Shown in pieces: positions 46,657-60,314 of a stretch of DNA of 64,000 nt. The notes beneath the pieces were generated by a model. It ran no database searches. It saw only the letters and a program-made list of their open reading frames with translations, and was not told the origin of the DNA. The DNA lies in NCBI RefSeq assembly GCF_001540865.1, contig NC_033622.1, positions 14,835,670-14,899,669 on the forward strand. Direction: 5' to 3'. Position 1 is the first letter of the stretch; each line of letters begins with the position of its first letter. Source of the DNA: Ananas comosus. Taxonomy: Eukaryota; Streptophyta; Magnoliopsida; Poales; Bromeliaceae. The position numbers were made by a program, and so were the translations under genes.

Positions 46657-49600
46657 TTCTTCTGCAATGGAAAGTGAGACTTGAGGTTGGATCGCTTACA
46701 TGCCTGGAGATGTTGCTTGTTCTCTTTCCTTTCTACAATCATTTTGTTCTGCGTGGCGTTGAGAGTGCTGGTCTTCCTCGGCAAAATATGCAATTCCTAA
46801 GTGCTCTTAGTGATGTTTTTGTCTCATTTACGTAGGGGCAACCATAATCCGGCTTTAATTCGGGCTCTCAGTGTGGCTATTGCCTAATAAGATTACTATG
46901 TTAATGCTGATTTTTCCGGCTGAAAATTGTTTATCCTACAAATAAATATGCAATTTGCTTTTGCATTCACCTATTGTTTCAGGAAATATATGCTCTGGTA
47001 TTCTTCTATGTTGTCTAAATCTTTGAGCGAAGTATACTTGTTTTTTGAATACTTAATTGCTTAAATAAACAGATTATAATTTGGCCTTTCATTGTAATCA
47101 ACAAACATGAGTTGAAACTTGAAATTGCTCTCTGAAGCATGTTATTTCACATGTAGCTCTTATTTCTTTCAGTAGAATAGGAGGTTCACGGGCATTTGCC
47201 CATATATTGCTACATGTGTCGGAATCATTTCGTATATAACTCACCATTACATTCAAAGCATAGCAAAACAGATCAAGTTAGCATATATGCTAATGTCTAT
47301 GCCAACTCGAGCTAATCTTACGTCGTTCTGTGATTCAAGATTAGTAATTCATCGTGTAAAAAGCTTTGTTAAGAGGGGAGTGTAAGGGATATCTTAAGAT
47401 TTTAATTGTGCTTTGTTTGTTTTTGGCAAGAGAGTACAAGAAATATTTGTCAACATTTCATAGACTCGCCGGAAGTTGTATTTTTTCGCGGTATTGCTTT
47501 TGCAGATCCTAGTCATCCATATCTTATCTCATTCAATTGCATAGGTTGTGGTAGGTTAAACAAGTTTGTTTTATCATACAACGCAATATGAATGAGTCAG
47601 GTTGGGATCTAATTGTCAAACTCAACTGAGTGTCACTAATTGTGAGCTAGACTCCTCTGTCATTCGAAGATGCCTAGTCCATCTTAACTTTTTATATCTT
47701 CTTTTCATGAGAGATAGTTGAATTTTCTTCGTCACTTGATAGTTTTAACTATCTATTTTCTTTCTGGTGTAGCTCACTGTAGAACCTCCTTTAGATATTC
47801 ACTGCAGCTAATTTCAGCTGTTTCAGATTTACTGGTCCAATTATGGTACCGAAAAAGAGCAAAAGTGTGTTAAGAAAAAGCGCTACACAACTTGCATAAT
47901 ATATAGCCTAATTTTGTTTTTTTTTTTTTTTTGAGAGATAGATAGCATGCTACCCACTTCGTTTATTTCATATAGAAATAAACTTAGCTAGAAATGTGAA
48001 TCAACTAATTTTGTTAAAATACATGGATGATCGTATCTGTATGTTTAATTGTTTCAGCGAATGTAATAAAGTTATTTTCTAGTAGCTTAAATCATGCAGG
48101 GTAGAAAGAATAACTCTTCTTCTCTGATACTTTGTTTGTCATGGATTGATTACCTCTGATATGTAAAGAGCTGCAGATTTTTCCTGATCTTGATTTTTAC
48201 AAATTACAACCACCATGGTGAGAACAGTACAGAAAATTAAAAAGAAGGAAATTCTCAAACCAGTGTTGCTATCTATTATTCTGGCATTCATGGATAAGAG
48301 AAAAGTATATTCCTAGTATTCAGGAGCTATAGTCCATATATATAATATATGTAAAGAGTGGAGAGATATACAGTTGGAGGTTGGTTGTTAGTAGTTCTTT
48401 TCAAATGATGTCTCTGTATGTTCTTCTGTGCTATGTTTATTCTTTTTCCCTAACATGGCATATTACAAACTGGGTTTCCGCACAGTTGCACATGAGATGT
48501 CTTAACTACTACATTGACAGCTGGAGCTTTCCCAATGTAAACATCACAAACAGTTTCCTTTGAAAACTGAAGCAACCATAGAGATTATATTCTCCATGGT
48601 CCATTATTGTTTGGTAGTGCATCACAGATGCCTCTGTACTGAGTCTTAGCATATGATAACTCATTCTCAATGAGTTAGGTGGTGCAGATATTCTGTGATG
48701 GAAATGAACTGTGACGTTCCGCATGAACGAGATGCGATCCGGATCGTGATTTATTCTTCACAGCACATGGCGTGTTGCGAGAAGGAGCTGCGGAATTCTT
48801 GTGTGGTGGCTTATGCCGTTACATCCTGATACGTCCCACATCAGGAGATGATGGTATCGTAAAGCACAAGCATTTTGACATGGATCGATACGGAATTTTC
48901 TGCCGATAAACATAGATTGGGTAGAGGAGAAAAAGCTCAAAGCTTTAAACAAATTGTAGAAAGGGGAATAGGATCCAAAGCAAAGCAGGGGTAAATGTTG
49001 ATGCATGGGGAAGTACTTTATAGCTGGAGCATGACCACCCCTGAATGCTTTTGGATACTTGAAAGTTGAAAGCTGAAAGCTTTGTCTTCAAGTTGTGGCC
49101 CATCCATGACATGAATGTACGCAATTGGAATCCAATGAAAGTAGAGACCAATCAAATGAAAAAGGGGGCCTACACAGAGACACTCCTCTCATGTGATATG
49201 TCATGGAAAGATACAGATGTGTTTCATCTTTTCACAGCATTAGAACTGGCTCTCCTGTAGGAGTGGGGAGCCTGGTGCTATTTAGTGTTCCAATTATAGC
49301 AATTTAAGGGGATAAATGTCCAAAGCTCTGCCCTCTCTGAATACAACTCCTCTGGAAAAGGCTAGTCATATTGATAGGTATAACTCATGCAAGAGGAATT
49401 AGGATCACATGCGAGAGAGAGGATAAATGTTACTAGGAAAAATGCAATAACAGATACTGCATGTGTGGGTTCCATTCCATTGAGGCAACGAAACAAGCTC
49501 TCTTTTTCTTTTTTTTTTTTCTTTTTTTTTTCTTTCAATTATTAATCGGTCCCTATTATCATGGAGTTTAGTTAGTGGGCCATATTAGGCCCAAGCCCAA

Positions 49601-52600
49601 ATAAACTCTGGTAGTGGCCCCAGCATAGTCAAGGCCTGGTTATAAACAATGTTTTAAGTTGGGCCTGATCCTTTTTTATTGACTTAAATGGCCTCTGTTA
49701 CGTATAAATTACTCTTCAGGGTTAAAAAAAAAAAAAAAAAAAAGAAAACGAAGAAAAGGAAACAAAAAACAAGGAAAAAGAAATATAGGTACGAATTGAA
49801 TTGGTCCTTGCATTGGATGTTTTGGCTTTACTTTAGTTCCCAGATGATTAATGCATGCAAACGAAACCAAATTTTATTTCAAACCTTGTATTCGAACACT
49901 CGAAGAGCCAAACAAGCACATAGGCTTCGACGCGCTAACGCTTTATTTAAGGAAGAGTTTAGTTTACTATTTCATTACGTTCTACATATATAGTATTGTA
50001 GGTACGCGACACCTCATCATAAGTTGGTGGCTGGTGGAAGAAACAAATTATATGTTTGATTATTTTTATTCGACATATATATAATAATGCTAAAGTGAGA
50101 GGAAAGTAATTAAGCAATGCTTTAATTTTCAATGTTGAACAACTGTGTGATGTTACGTTAATCCGTCCTTTTTAATCGAGTAATCAATGATTTGACAGAA
50201 GCTTCTGATAGAGCCATAACATGGTCTTGTGTATATCTTTAGCTTTGTCCCAAACAAAGGTGTACTTAGTATGCAGTAATACATCTTCATTTGTTCCCAT
50301 TTGACTTGTCCAAGTCGAAGCATCTATTTATGTACCACCAATTTCCAAATGCCTCTATTAATTGCACGTGATGAGGGAAAAACAAAAATGTCTAAAGTTA
50401 ACGAGTCACCTCACAACTAGAATCTACTTATGTTGGAAAAATCATGCGGAATTAATCCACCATCTCAAAAATTAAAATTATTTAGAATCTCACAATTAAT
50501 GCGCTAGAATCAAATAGTTGCGTTATAATCATTTCGATAAGGGCAAAATTCTTATGCCACATCTATCAAGTCAAAATACCATCTAAAAGATTTTAGTGTA
50601 TCTTGTTTTATTGTCCAAATTTTAGTTTCAAATAAAGGCTCTAAAGAGATATACACGTGTACCCAGTATTAGCCCTTTTAAGGTCATTAGAATGCTCAAG
50701 AAGCCAAAAAAAAGAAAAGAAAAGAAAAAGAAAAAAAAGTGTATCATGTCATATGCATGATTGGCCATTAATTATTCATTTAAGTTCAAATTAATGGATA
50801 ACTACTTCTCCCTCCTTTTAATGCTGCTACAATAAGTAATATCCATTTGCTTGGTTTCCAAATTAAACTCTGGAAACTTTGCAGGAAAATAGTGATTCTT
50901 TTAATCGCATCCCTGTTAAGGATAAGTTAACCTACATGAAGATCTACTGTTGCTTACTATTTGTGGATAGCTATGTAGAATAGTAATGATGTATACCAAA
51001 GCAGCTGTTGCAATAGTAACAGCATAAAACAACCAACTTGTTAATTGTAGTTCTGTGGAATCGACTAGATTTTTATGAATTTTCACGAGGAAGGTAGCTA
51101 GCTACCTATTTTATTCATTCGGTAAATGAACTCAGCAACAAACGTATGATAGCTAGCAAGGTGTCGCAGGAAAATACCAAAACAAAGGCAAAAAAAGAGA
51201 GCAAAATAGATGGAAATTATAAAACGACACCGCGACAAAGGCAACAGGAAAATTTAAACCCCACTTCAGAAACTGATTCTCCTTTGGCCTACAATGTGCG
51301 GTCCACAACTCTGTCGTCGTTCCTACATCCGACCATATCTGCATGAGTCAATCAATTTATGCTTGTTACGATTTAATGCTTAGGATTTCATATTCAAGCA
51401 GCTCGTTGCTACACAATCAGTTAACTTAAGGGAGAAAAGCAATTCAAGCGTTTTTTGAAGCCGACCTACAGTCAATCTGGTTATTACTTTTGAGTGTTTT
51501 AAACTATATTACAACTCTGTGCCCTCAAGTTATTATATGCAAGTTAAGTTCTAGTATCGTACAACAAGAGCTAAGCATTTAATTCCTGGACCTTTGATCC
51601 GGTAATTCCACCCAAATATAAAAAAAAAAAAATCAACAATAAGATTGTTACAAAAAGATCCAACAGCTTGTAAAAGATCTTCATGCGTATACATTCGCTC
51701 ACAAGCATGGCAGATGTCGAATGCAGAACGTTGTGTGTGTAGATAGATTAAGGGCCTGCTTGTTTGGCCTAGTTCTATGTCTTACAATCGCATTTAAGAT
51801 CATAAAGACCATGCGACGCACAATTAATTGAGGGAAATTTGCGAAAAATGAGTTATTTTGCACATAGAGTTTTCCAAAATTGAAATGCTCCTCTAGGCCA
51901 TATAGATTCTAACTAATATCTTTACTAATGTAAGAAATAATACATCGAGATTTAACTCACGACCTTGTGAAAAATCAGACCTTTCTCAGATTGGCTTCGA
52001 CACTGCATGCTAAGACTATTCCCGAATCATATTCTACAAGATTAGATTTTCGGCTAAATGGTATCAGATATAGTCTAAAGCGCTCTTGGTTATCAGAGAT
52101 CGGTCGTTTAATAATGGCATTCAATCCCTTTCAGTGGGGTGATTTTCCAACTCTATCCTCTCCCTCTCTCTCCCTTCTTTTTCTTTCTGAAAACATGCCA
52201 GTATATGTACCTTACACATGTGTAGTACCTCGGCTCCCGGCCATTTGGGCTAATCATAATTACTTTAATAAGCCGCACTATTCGGCCCAAAGTTTAATAC
52301 TGGGCCGGGCCAATTTCATCGAACTTATTCTAAACGAACATTAATTAAATCTAACCCGGCCCGACACCGACAGTCGAAATGCTTTGGCAAGAGTAATGTT
52401 GTATTGTTTATGATATATTGTTAGAGGAAATCTACTAATAAAATTTTAGGATTAATTGCTTTGACTTCCAATTTGAGCTTAATTTCAATCACATCCTTAG
52501 CGTTTAAATTTGACAATTCAGTCTCCACAATTTGTCTCGGGCGATAGTTAAATCTTTCAATTATTTACTATGCTGACAAAAGAGTATCGCGTCATGTCAA

Positions 52601-54162
52601 CATCGTTGGTAGAATTTATTAGACAGCAAACTTTGAGGTCGCAATTTTTTATTGGCGATACGGCTGTGGTGTCACGATCATCCAGAGATAAGTTGCTGAA
52701 TAAATTCTCTGAAGACAAAAATGAAACCATGCCAGAACAAATTTCAGATGCTAAATTTGATCATTTGTCACTAATTAAATTGATTAGATTGGATGAAAAG
52801 TAATATCATTATCCTTGGTTTAACTGGACACCAACAAAGGAGAAGATAGCTTAGCAGTAGGAGTATATGTGGGCCCCACTTTGGCAAGAACCCTTTATGA
52901 AAGACAAGGAAAAGAATTATAAAAAGATGATGGAGATTTAATGCAAAAAGAAGCAAACACAGAGAGAGGGGGCCATTGGTGGCCATGCCCATCATAAGGT
53001 CATCATGCTTCTTTTGTGTCAGAGCAAAGGAAAATGATGAGAGCAAATTAAAAAACAAAGGAGCAGAGAGAGAGAGAGAGAGAGGGGCACCAACTCAATC
53101 ATAAAGCAATGGATTACAAAATCATTTCAACACCCCCACATGCACACACACATACTCTCTCTCCTCTTTCTCCTCCCCTTTCTCTCTCTATTACTGTATC
53201 AATATCAGGGATTTTGGTCTCTACTCTCTCTCTCTCTCTCTCTACTCTCTCTCTCTCTCTTTCTGCACAATTTCTCTCTCTTATTTCTCTCTCTTGTCTC
53301 TGACAAAGAGAAGTCATAGTAGAAAAAGGCAGTAAAATACTCTGTTGACATCTGACTCCACTTTAATGCTCTTCCTTCTTTTCAGCCTGTCTTGGTATTA
53401 GCTCCATCTAGGGCAATGCTGCTCCACTGTATGTATGGTCTTGCTATTCCTAATGTTTACCCACTTTTTTTTTTTTTTTTTACCACCTTATATAATTTGT
53501 GTTAATATATATTGGTAAAATGTTTGGATGATGATTCCTGCATGTAGTAATACCATATGGCAACTTGGTTGCGATACTTTTAATTTGAATAATTTAGTCT
53601 CTGAACTTTTCATGTAGTATTATATTAGATAGGTTTAGAGTAAATTGAAATGCAAGATGAATAATTCAGAATAGAAGGAGAAAATTATAGTCTTAAAAAA
53701 GAAAACCTAGATCTTTTTTGCTGTTTTATAAATAAAAAATTATACAAACTAAGTCACATTTGGAACATTAGTATAGGGATTATTCATACAGTAGTAACAG
53801 TACGGCGTCTAATATAATTAAACTCACGACCGATGCTAGGTTGTAAACCTAAAATGAATTGTAATCCTACAGCACCCTCATCCAAATGCCATTTTCCCTT
53901 CGCTACCCTTTAACTTCACTCCTTTTTTTTTAAAATTTTTTTTTAGTAAAACTAAAAATGGCAAGTAAACTCGAAACATTCTAATCAGATGAGAAGTTGC
54001 AGAGATTACAATCTTTTTTAGGTCTGAGAGCTTAGCATTTTCTCTAATTTCACAGACAAGAGGAGATCGAGAGGGGTCAAGTCGGCATTCGACACGTGTC
54101 GCATTCTAATTGGTTGGAAGATAGAGATGGTTGTTGAGAGGGAGAGATATTCCCCCCCCCTC

Positions 54163-54200
<38 letters not shown>

Positions 54201-54239
54201 ACTTTGCTTCTCTCCTTGGGTTCCTTTCTTTTCTTTCAC

Positions 54240-54285
<46 letters not shown>

Positions 54286-54826
54286 AGCTCAAAAGGGAGA
54301 GGGGGATTGAAAAGACAAGAGCCATGGAGAGTTATATTCTTCCAACCCCCCAATCTCTTCATGCTGTTCTTTTACTGGGATAGGGGGGGTTGGCTCATTA
54401 ATGTGTGAACAGGATGCTGGTAGCAGTGGAGGCCCTCCTCTTTTACCCTGTCTCTTTTATTGTATGGGTCACCACTTTCCATGCTTCAAACTAGCTAATT
54501 AACAAAAAGAAAAAAATTTAAAGGGCTAAATTGTATTATTAAAAGATGGCTAAATTATAGAAAACCTTCTTATAAATACTCTTTGTTTCATTTTCTATTT
54601 CTAACTTTTAAAATTTTATATTTTATCCTCTCAATATTTCAAGTTGTTGCATTTAACCTCCTCTGTTACGGTTCCATCACTATTCCGTCCATTTCTTATA
54701 ATTTCTACCGAAAATATTTAAGAATTTATTAAAAATTAATTTTTTACAGAAAAAAGTAAGGGTAGTTTGATCATTTTACCCTCCCCATTAATGTCGCACC
54801 TCCATTCAAAATATTTCTGAAATTTA
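46657..54826. other. Long region without a recognised gene
   Basis: Short frames exist but none has recognisable domains, splice structure or balanced composition over a useful length. CT-rich patches at 53.15-53.30 kb and 54.15-54.29 kb look like leader or promoter sequence without an evident gene. A SINE fragment lies near 47.9 kb. Confidence 0.45.
47917..48012 (-). repeat. tRNA-derived SINE, minus strand, 5'-truncated
   Basis: The T run, then GAGAGATAGATAGCATGCTA and TTTATTTCATATAGAAATAA, is the family tail in reverse. The A- and B-box head is missing. Confidence 0.6.
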
Positions 54827-54980
54827 CTGACTGTCCTTAGTGCAAGTGGCAAAGGGTTTGGTGATTGATATCCGAGGTTCCAAGTTCGAATCTTAGTTGA
54901 TTCATATTTTCAGCTAAGTTTATTTCTAAAATGAAATAAATGAAACGGGTAGCATGTTACCTATCTCTCAAAAAAAAAAA
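54827..54980 (+). repeat. tRNA-derived SINE, well preserved
   Basis: The head CTGACTGTCCTTAGTGCAAG, A-box-like AAGTGGCAAAGGG, B box AAGTTCGAATCTT, tail GGTAGCATGTTACCTATCTC and A(n) are all present. Confidence 0.7.
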
Positions 54981-55773
54981 TTCTGAAATTTTAAAGGGGC
55001 AAAATATAGTTTTTTGAAAATTAGAAAAAAAAGCGAATATTTATAAGGAAATTTTATATATTTTAGCCTTAAAATAATTAATATTTTTATCATGTTTTTT
55101 TTTAAGCTAAATGTACCTCCAAAAAAAAAAAAGGATGTAGATTAATTTTACACTTTGTCCATCCAAATAACCAATATATTTTTCACACGAAATTTATTAA
55201 TTTTCGTTTTCTTTAATATTAAAGATCTAAAATGAGTGTCTACATTCTTCCATGGATGACCTTATGATTTATACCCTACTTCTAGGTGTACAACCTTAAA
55301 ATTAGCATTTCTCTTTATTATATGGGTCATCATTTTCTGTGCTTCAAATAATGAAAAAGGAATTGGAAAGGGTTAAATAATGTTATTAAAAGAATTAATT
55401 TTGATATCGATGGTATAATAATTAAATTTGACAGTTTTTTAACTCTAGAATGAGAGAAAGTTTTCAGAAATAAGCTACTTTTTTTTGAGAAAAAAAATAA
55501 GCTACTTTGTTGTGAGAATTTTGTGGGTTAGGGTATGTCAAGAAGGTAAATGAGTTAGCTTTTGAATCCGAAAAGCAGAACATCCTATTTGAATTTCTAG
55601 TTCTCTAATAGGGTAAAAATATCCAGTAGTTTCACTAAAAACTTTATCAATCGTTTTTTGAATATCTTTTCTCGATTGATATTTCAGAAAAAAAACCCCA
55701 ACCGAACTAAATAGGTCCCAAATCAAACACTTTATTTTGGACACTAAAAAAGTTGGGTCGAAACCGATCATAT

Positions 55774-55850
55774 CTAGTGCAGTTGACTAAGAACTTGATA
55801 GTTGGTATTCGAGGTTCTTAATTCAAAGCCTAGTTGCTTAATATTTCTTC
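55774..55850 (+). repeat. SINE 5' half interrupted by a LINE remnant
   Basis: TCTAGTGCAGTTGACTAAGA and ATTCGAGGTTCTTAATTCAA match the SINE head. The copy breaks off at the T run that is the poly-A end of the LINE on the other strand. Confidence 0.45.
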
Positions 55851-56163
55851 TTTTTTTTTTTTTTTGAGAAAAAAGTAGCGTGTTACTTACTTCATTCATA
55901 AGAATGATGAATTAAGCATCAGGAGTGAGGAAGTAAAGCGAAAAAAAAATAGTATAGTACGAAACACTAAAACATTAAGACAAAGGTCGTTTGGGCGAAA
56001 GGGAGTCCTTCCACTGGGTCACAAATTGCTTGACCTTACCCACTACCATCATTGGATCGACGTTAGCCTTTTGAAAGATGATACTATTCCTTATGTCCCA
56101 GATGATCCACCAACAGGCCGACAGATTGGTCAATCTGGTTCGAGATAGCAGAGCACTGTTCCA
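55851..56163 (-). pseudogene. 5'-truncated LINE retrotransposon, C-terminal reverse transcriptase region
   Basis: Minus-strand codons from 56163 to the TAA at 55975 read WNSALLSRTRLTNLSACWWI, then IWDIRNSIIFQKAN and QFVTQWKDSL. This is the W-x-I-W-x-x-R-N-x-x-I-F pattern of the C-terminal part of plant LINE open reading frames. The 3' flank ends in CTC-A(15), seen as T at 55851-55865. Only the last 60 or so codons remain, as expected of a 5'-truncated LINE insertion. Its end resembles the SINE tails in the same window. Confidence 0.65.
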
Positions 56164-56998
56164 AGATAATTAACGAAGTGGCATTTTAACGCATGATAAT
56201 TAAGTTTATGATTATTGTTTATAGCTCTTGTTCCACTCTGGTGTAGAGCATCATATTGCTCGATAACGTGCACTTGTTGTATGTGCTAGTAACTAAGATG
56301 CACTATATTTTGTATCCTGCTAGATTCTCACCACTTTAGATTTTTTTTTTTTTTTTTAGCAAATACTTTACTGTGAGTGTTTGCAACTAAAAGTAGAAGG
56401 AGAGAGTAAACCAACAAGCACTGGAACAAAAATGTTCCAAACATTCTTCAATGAAATTAAAACTTAAAAGAAACATTGAATCTTAGAACAACATCTCAAA
56501 ATTTTGAACCGCGAACAGGCAAAAAATAAATGCGAGTTAATGCAGGAAACCAAACAATTAATGGCAACTTCAACTTGCATTAATTATAAGCCTCTTTAAC
56601 CTTAGAAAACAAACGAAATCAACCGACATAGTAACGATTCTATACGAGCCAGTATTTTCAGTCACATCAACTCATGAAAAAAGATCACATGTTGAACTGT
56701 ACCCTGCTTTATTAAAATGTATAAGATGGCTATCTCATTAATGATGGATTTATTACCATCTACATTTGCTAAAAAATTAGCAAAATTTGAATATTTAGAA
56801 TTGCCTAGCTAAGTTCCGGTCTGACTCGTCTTTGAAACAGCTTCTCTATTTCGAAAAACTGTGGTTATATCTTTAGCAAATGAAGAACTTGGAACTTTTA
56901 TATGGTAAGAATCTAAAATGAATTTTTCGACCTCTAAAAATAGAACCTTTCACACTTTAGTAGAAAAGGTTGTTATAACTTCTTAATGATTTTTTAAT
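56164..56998. other. Spacer, nothing recognised
   Basis: AT-rich sequence with a T run at about 56341-56359. Confidence 0.45.
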
Positions 56999-57152
56999 CG
57001 ATCGTCCCTAGTACAAGGGGCAAAATGCTTGATGGTTTATACCTGAGATCTCAAGTTCAAATTCTAGTTGATTCAAATTTCTAGCTAAATTTATTTCTAA
57101 ATGAAATAAATGAAGCGGATAGTATGCTACCTATCTCTCTCAAAAGAAAAAA
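56999..57152 (+). repeat. tRNA-derived SINE, well preserved
   Basis: CGATCGTCCCTAGTACAAGG, GGCAAAATGCTTGATGG, CAAGTTCAAATTCTAG, GATAGTATGCTACCTATCTC and an A-rich end match the family. Confidence 0.65.
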
Positions 57153-57444
57153 CTTCTTAATGATTTTTCAGGCAATTTTACTTGCGCAATATATCTAGAA
57201 ATTCATCTGTTTATATGCCTACAAGCATATATTATTTTTTCCATTTAAAATCACCGCACTTTGCAAATTTCCAACATTTATCTAGAATTCTTATTCTTAG
57301 GCTTTATTGAATTAATGAGCCCCATTAAATGCCTTGCTAATCTCTCTCTTAATTTTCCAAAGACATTGTCTAGTAATCCATGAGGACACAGCCAAACCAT
57401 GCATTAACTAAGAGGAATGTGTCTTGACCTAAACATTAGTGCAC

Positions 57445-57479
<35 letters not shown>

Positions 57480-57484
<5 letters not shown>

Positions 57485-57663
57485 GCTGGAATACTATCAA
57501 TAGCACCAAGCTATTGGTGCTATTAGTTTTTTAGCCCTTGGATTGAGAAATGTGCGGTTAGAATGATATGGGTCCCTGAGGGTTGAGTGGATGGTTGGTC
57601 GAATAGTATAATCTAATGGGTAAAATTATCCAGCCCTTGATGCTATTGATAGTATCCCAGCCG

Positions 57664-57664
<1 letters not shown>
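57480..57664. mobile_element. Short MITE, family C variant
   Basis: TTAAGCTGGAATACTATCAA and TTGATAGTATCCCAGCCGG are inverted ends. (TA)n stands on the left and (CT)n(TA)n on the right. Confidence 0.65.
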
Positions 57665-57738
<74 letters not shown>

Positions 57739-57758
57739 GACACACACACACACACAAT
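57665..57758. repeat. (CT)n-(TA)n-(CA)n compound microsatellite
   Basis: About 54 bases of CT repeat, then TA, then a short CA repeat, directly after the MITE end. Confidence 0.9.
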
Positions 57759-58082
57759 CATGTACTTTGCACTCAGCACGGACGAAAGAGAAATTTCCTG
57801 GCATTGAGGAGACACTAACAAACAAACACGTAAGTAGAGCACTCACCAAACCAACATTATATTTTTTTTCTAATCTAACGTGCGTGTATGTATAATAGCC
57901 CTTCCAAATCCTACCGTAGCACATGCCAATTTATAAAAGATATATGCCAATCAACATTATTGCTGGGAAACTTTTGATTTATTTAAGAAAGAAAGATTGG
58001 AAGTTTGCCCCTGAAACAATTCGAATCGGCATCTTCAAATAAGTTCTCATTTTTTCCATCCAACAATATTTAATGAGTAGAA

Positions 58083-58246
58083 CCGATTATTCCTAGCGTA
58101 GGTGGTAAAAGGCTTAATGGTTGCTATCCGAAGTTTCAAATTCGAATCTTAGTTGATTCATATTTTCAGCTAAATTTATTTTTAAATAAAATAAACGAAA
58201 CGGTTAGTATGCTACCTATCTCTCTCAAAAATAATAATAATAATGA
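58083..58246 (+). repeat. tRNA-derived SINE, ending at an N
   Basis: CCGATTATTCCTAGCGTAGG, AAATTCGAATCTTAG and GTTAGTATGCTACCTATCTC match the family. The tail is (AAT)n and ends at the N at 58247. Confidence 0.6.
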
Positions 58247-58247
58247 N

Positions 58248-58396
58248 CGAAAAGATTTAAAATTTGATTTCTAAACACTTCAAGTGGTATAGATCATGTT
58301 CAACGGTGCCGATCGTCGATTCGGAGGCTCCATCATCGAAAATAAATGGGTGGCAACGGAGCCCGTTTGCTATCGATAGTATTCTAGCTCAACTCA
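58248..58396. mobile_element. MITE family A, right end only
   Basis: It starts at the N with CGAAAAGATTTAAAATTTGA and runs through CGGTGCCGATCGTCGATTCG to the right end ATAGTATTCTAGCTCAACTC. The left three quarters are missing. Confidence 0.7.
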
Positions 58397-58417
58397 TATA
58401 TATATATATATATATAT

Positions 58418-58452
<35 letters not shown>

Positions 58453-58456
<4 letters not shown>

Positions 58457-58985
58457 CGGCTACTATACTGTTATGAGTACGATCGCCTTCGTACTTATAA
58501 GTCGTTTTCGATGATAGAACTTTCGAATCAACGATCTATATCGTTAAACATTATCTAAGTCCATTTAAAACTTTTAGAAATTAAATTTCATAATTTTTTA
58601 AAATCATTTAGCTTACGATCAGAAAATCTCAAAATTGATAATTTTTAACGGCCGGTATTAAATACTTGTTAGTTTAACGGTGTAAAAGAATCGGAATCAG
58701 TTAAATTTTTGATAAAAAATTTTGTTCACTATCTAGATAAAGATCAATAACTCCGATATTAAATTAAGGAATCCGATTATCCATTTTTAGGATGTTATTC
58801 AATTTTGATCGTTCATTTTATACCCGCTTGATGGACCTTATTATGATTTTTGAAAATTACGAAATTTATTTTCTAGAAATTTTAAATACTCTAGATCATA
58901 TTTAACGGTGTGGATCGTCGATTCTAAAACTACATCATCGAAAATAATTTATGAGTACGAAGGGCTCTATACTCATAAGAGTATA
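58453..58985. mobile_element. Inverted-repeat MITE, family B variant
   Basis: It opens GAGTCCGGCTACTATACTGT and closes near CATAAGAGTATAGTG. Subterminal words such as GTTTAACGGTGTAAAAGAAT match families A and B. A (TA)n(GA)n tract precedes it. Confidence 0.6.
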
Positions 58986-59071
58986 GTGTGAAATAACCGT
59001 TGTGCTCTAAAAGCTTAAACTATTAGAGAACGATGCTTATATAATTTTGTATTTAACATATAATAGCCCTA

Positions 59072-59104
<33 letters not shown>

Positions 59105-59254
59105 CACCCTACAGAGAGAGACTTAGAGAGGGAGACTAGCTATACATAATAATATTCTAATATTCTAATTCATAAAGTAATGCCATTTCATTAACTAAGA
59201 GGAATATGTCTCAACTTCAACATGTATATTGCTGTACCTCCTCTATATATTCCC

Positions 59255-59301
<47 letters not shown>

Positions 59302-59863
59302 GTGGTTTATTGGGGAGTGAACTAATAAGAGTAGGAAGTAATCATGGGAAGGGAAACAAAGTGAATGAATGAGTGGAGGGGTCATCATCATTTAAACAGT
59401 ATACATAGAAGTTAAAAGGAGGACATGTACATGCTGCAGTTAAATTATCACTGCCACCCACTGCCTCCCACATTTATTTGCATTTGTCCTTCCCCCTCTC
59501 GCCTCATGCATTAATTTTCATTTTCATTTTTTCGGAGAAAAATATATGGTATGCATATTTGTTTTATTCCATACATCCACACATGCACATAACATTAGCA
59601 CCTCAGTTTAAAATTTTCAATTCGTCGGAACCCATCAAAGTACTATATATATCTTAGGAACCAAGAGAGTCGAATCAATTTAGTTGAATTTTGAGTTGAA
59701 TCTACTTATGTTTTGTTGACAAGGACCATTAATAATACATAAAACTATCTGCTGGGACCTAGATACTCCATTCTTCGGAATTAGACTGAAATAGGAGCAA
59801 TTTAAAAGAGATTAACATGATAGACGGAAAAACGTTTTGTACACACAAACCAAAACTTTTAGC
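58986..59863. other. Spacer with microsatellites
   Basis: (CT)n(TA)n at about 59070-59104 and (GA)n at about 59261-59299. No gene seen. Confidence 0.5.
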
Positions 59864-60314
59864 CACCGTTTGGTTGGGGGTTAAGGGGTGGAATAACCCC
59901 TTAACCCCCAATTTATACCCAAACACCACTCTTTTGGGGTGGGGTTAGTAAACCCCACCCCAAACCTTACTAACCCCACCCCAAACCGGGTTAGTGGGGT
60001 TTACTAACCCCACTCTCCCTCCCAACTTTAACCCCGCACGCATCCCGAGTCCTCACCTTTTTCTTCTTTATCAATCATTAACCCCACTCCCCCTCCCAAC
60101 TTTAACCCCGCACGCATCCCGAGCTCTCACCTTTTTCTTCTTTATTAATCATTATCTTTTTATCCCACCTACTTTAACCAAACACTTTTTTTCACTATCC
60201 TAGACTAACTCCAATCTCCAACCAAACATAAAAAAATTTTAACACCATTTTAACCCTGAACTTAACCCTATCCCTGAAATAGCTACTTTTTCTTAACCCC
60301 GAACCAAACGGGGG
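59864..60314. mobile_element. MITE, family D, with internal duplication
   Basis: ACCGTTTGGTTGGGGGTTAA and CTTAACCCCGAACCAAACGG are inverted ends. A 74-base segment with CCCAACTTTAACCCCGCACG is duplicated in tandem (about 60007-60154), making this the longest copy. Confidence 0.65.

Noticed and set aside
49066..49260. 64-residue frame downstream of actin
   Set aside because: No motif, no promoter or splice signals, and composition not clearly coding.
54018..54408. Frames across the 54.1-54.3 kb CT tract
   Set aside because: Low-complexity translation of (CT)n; no domain.
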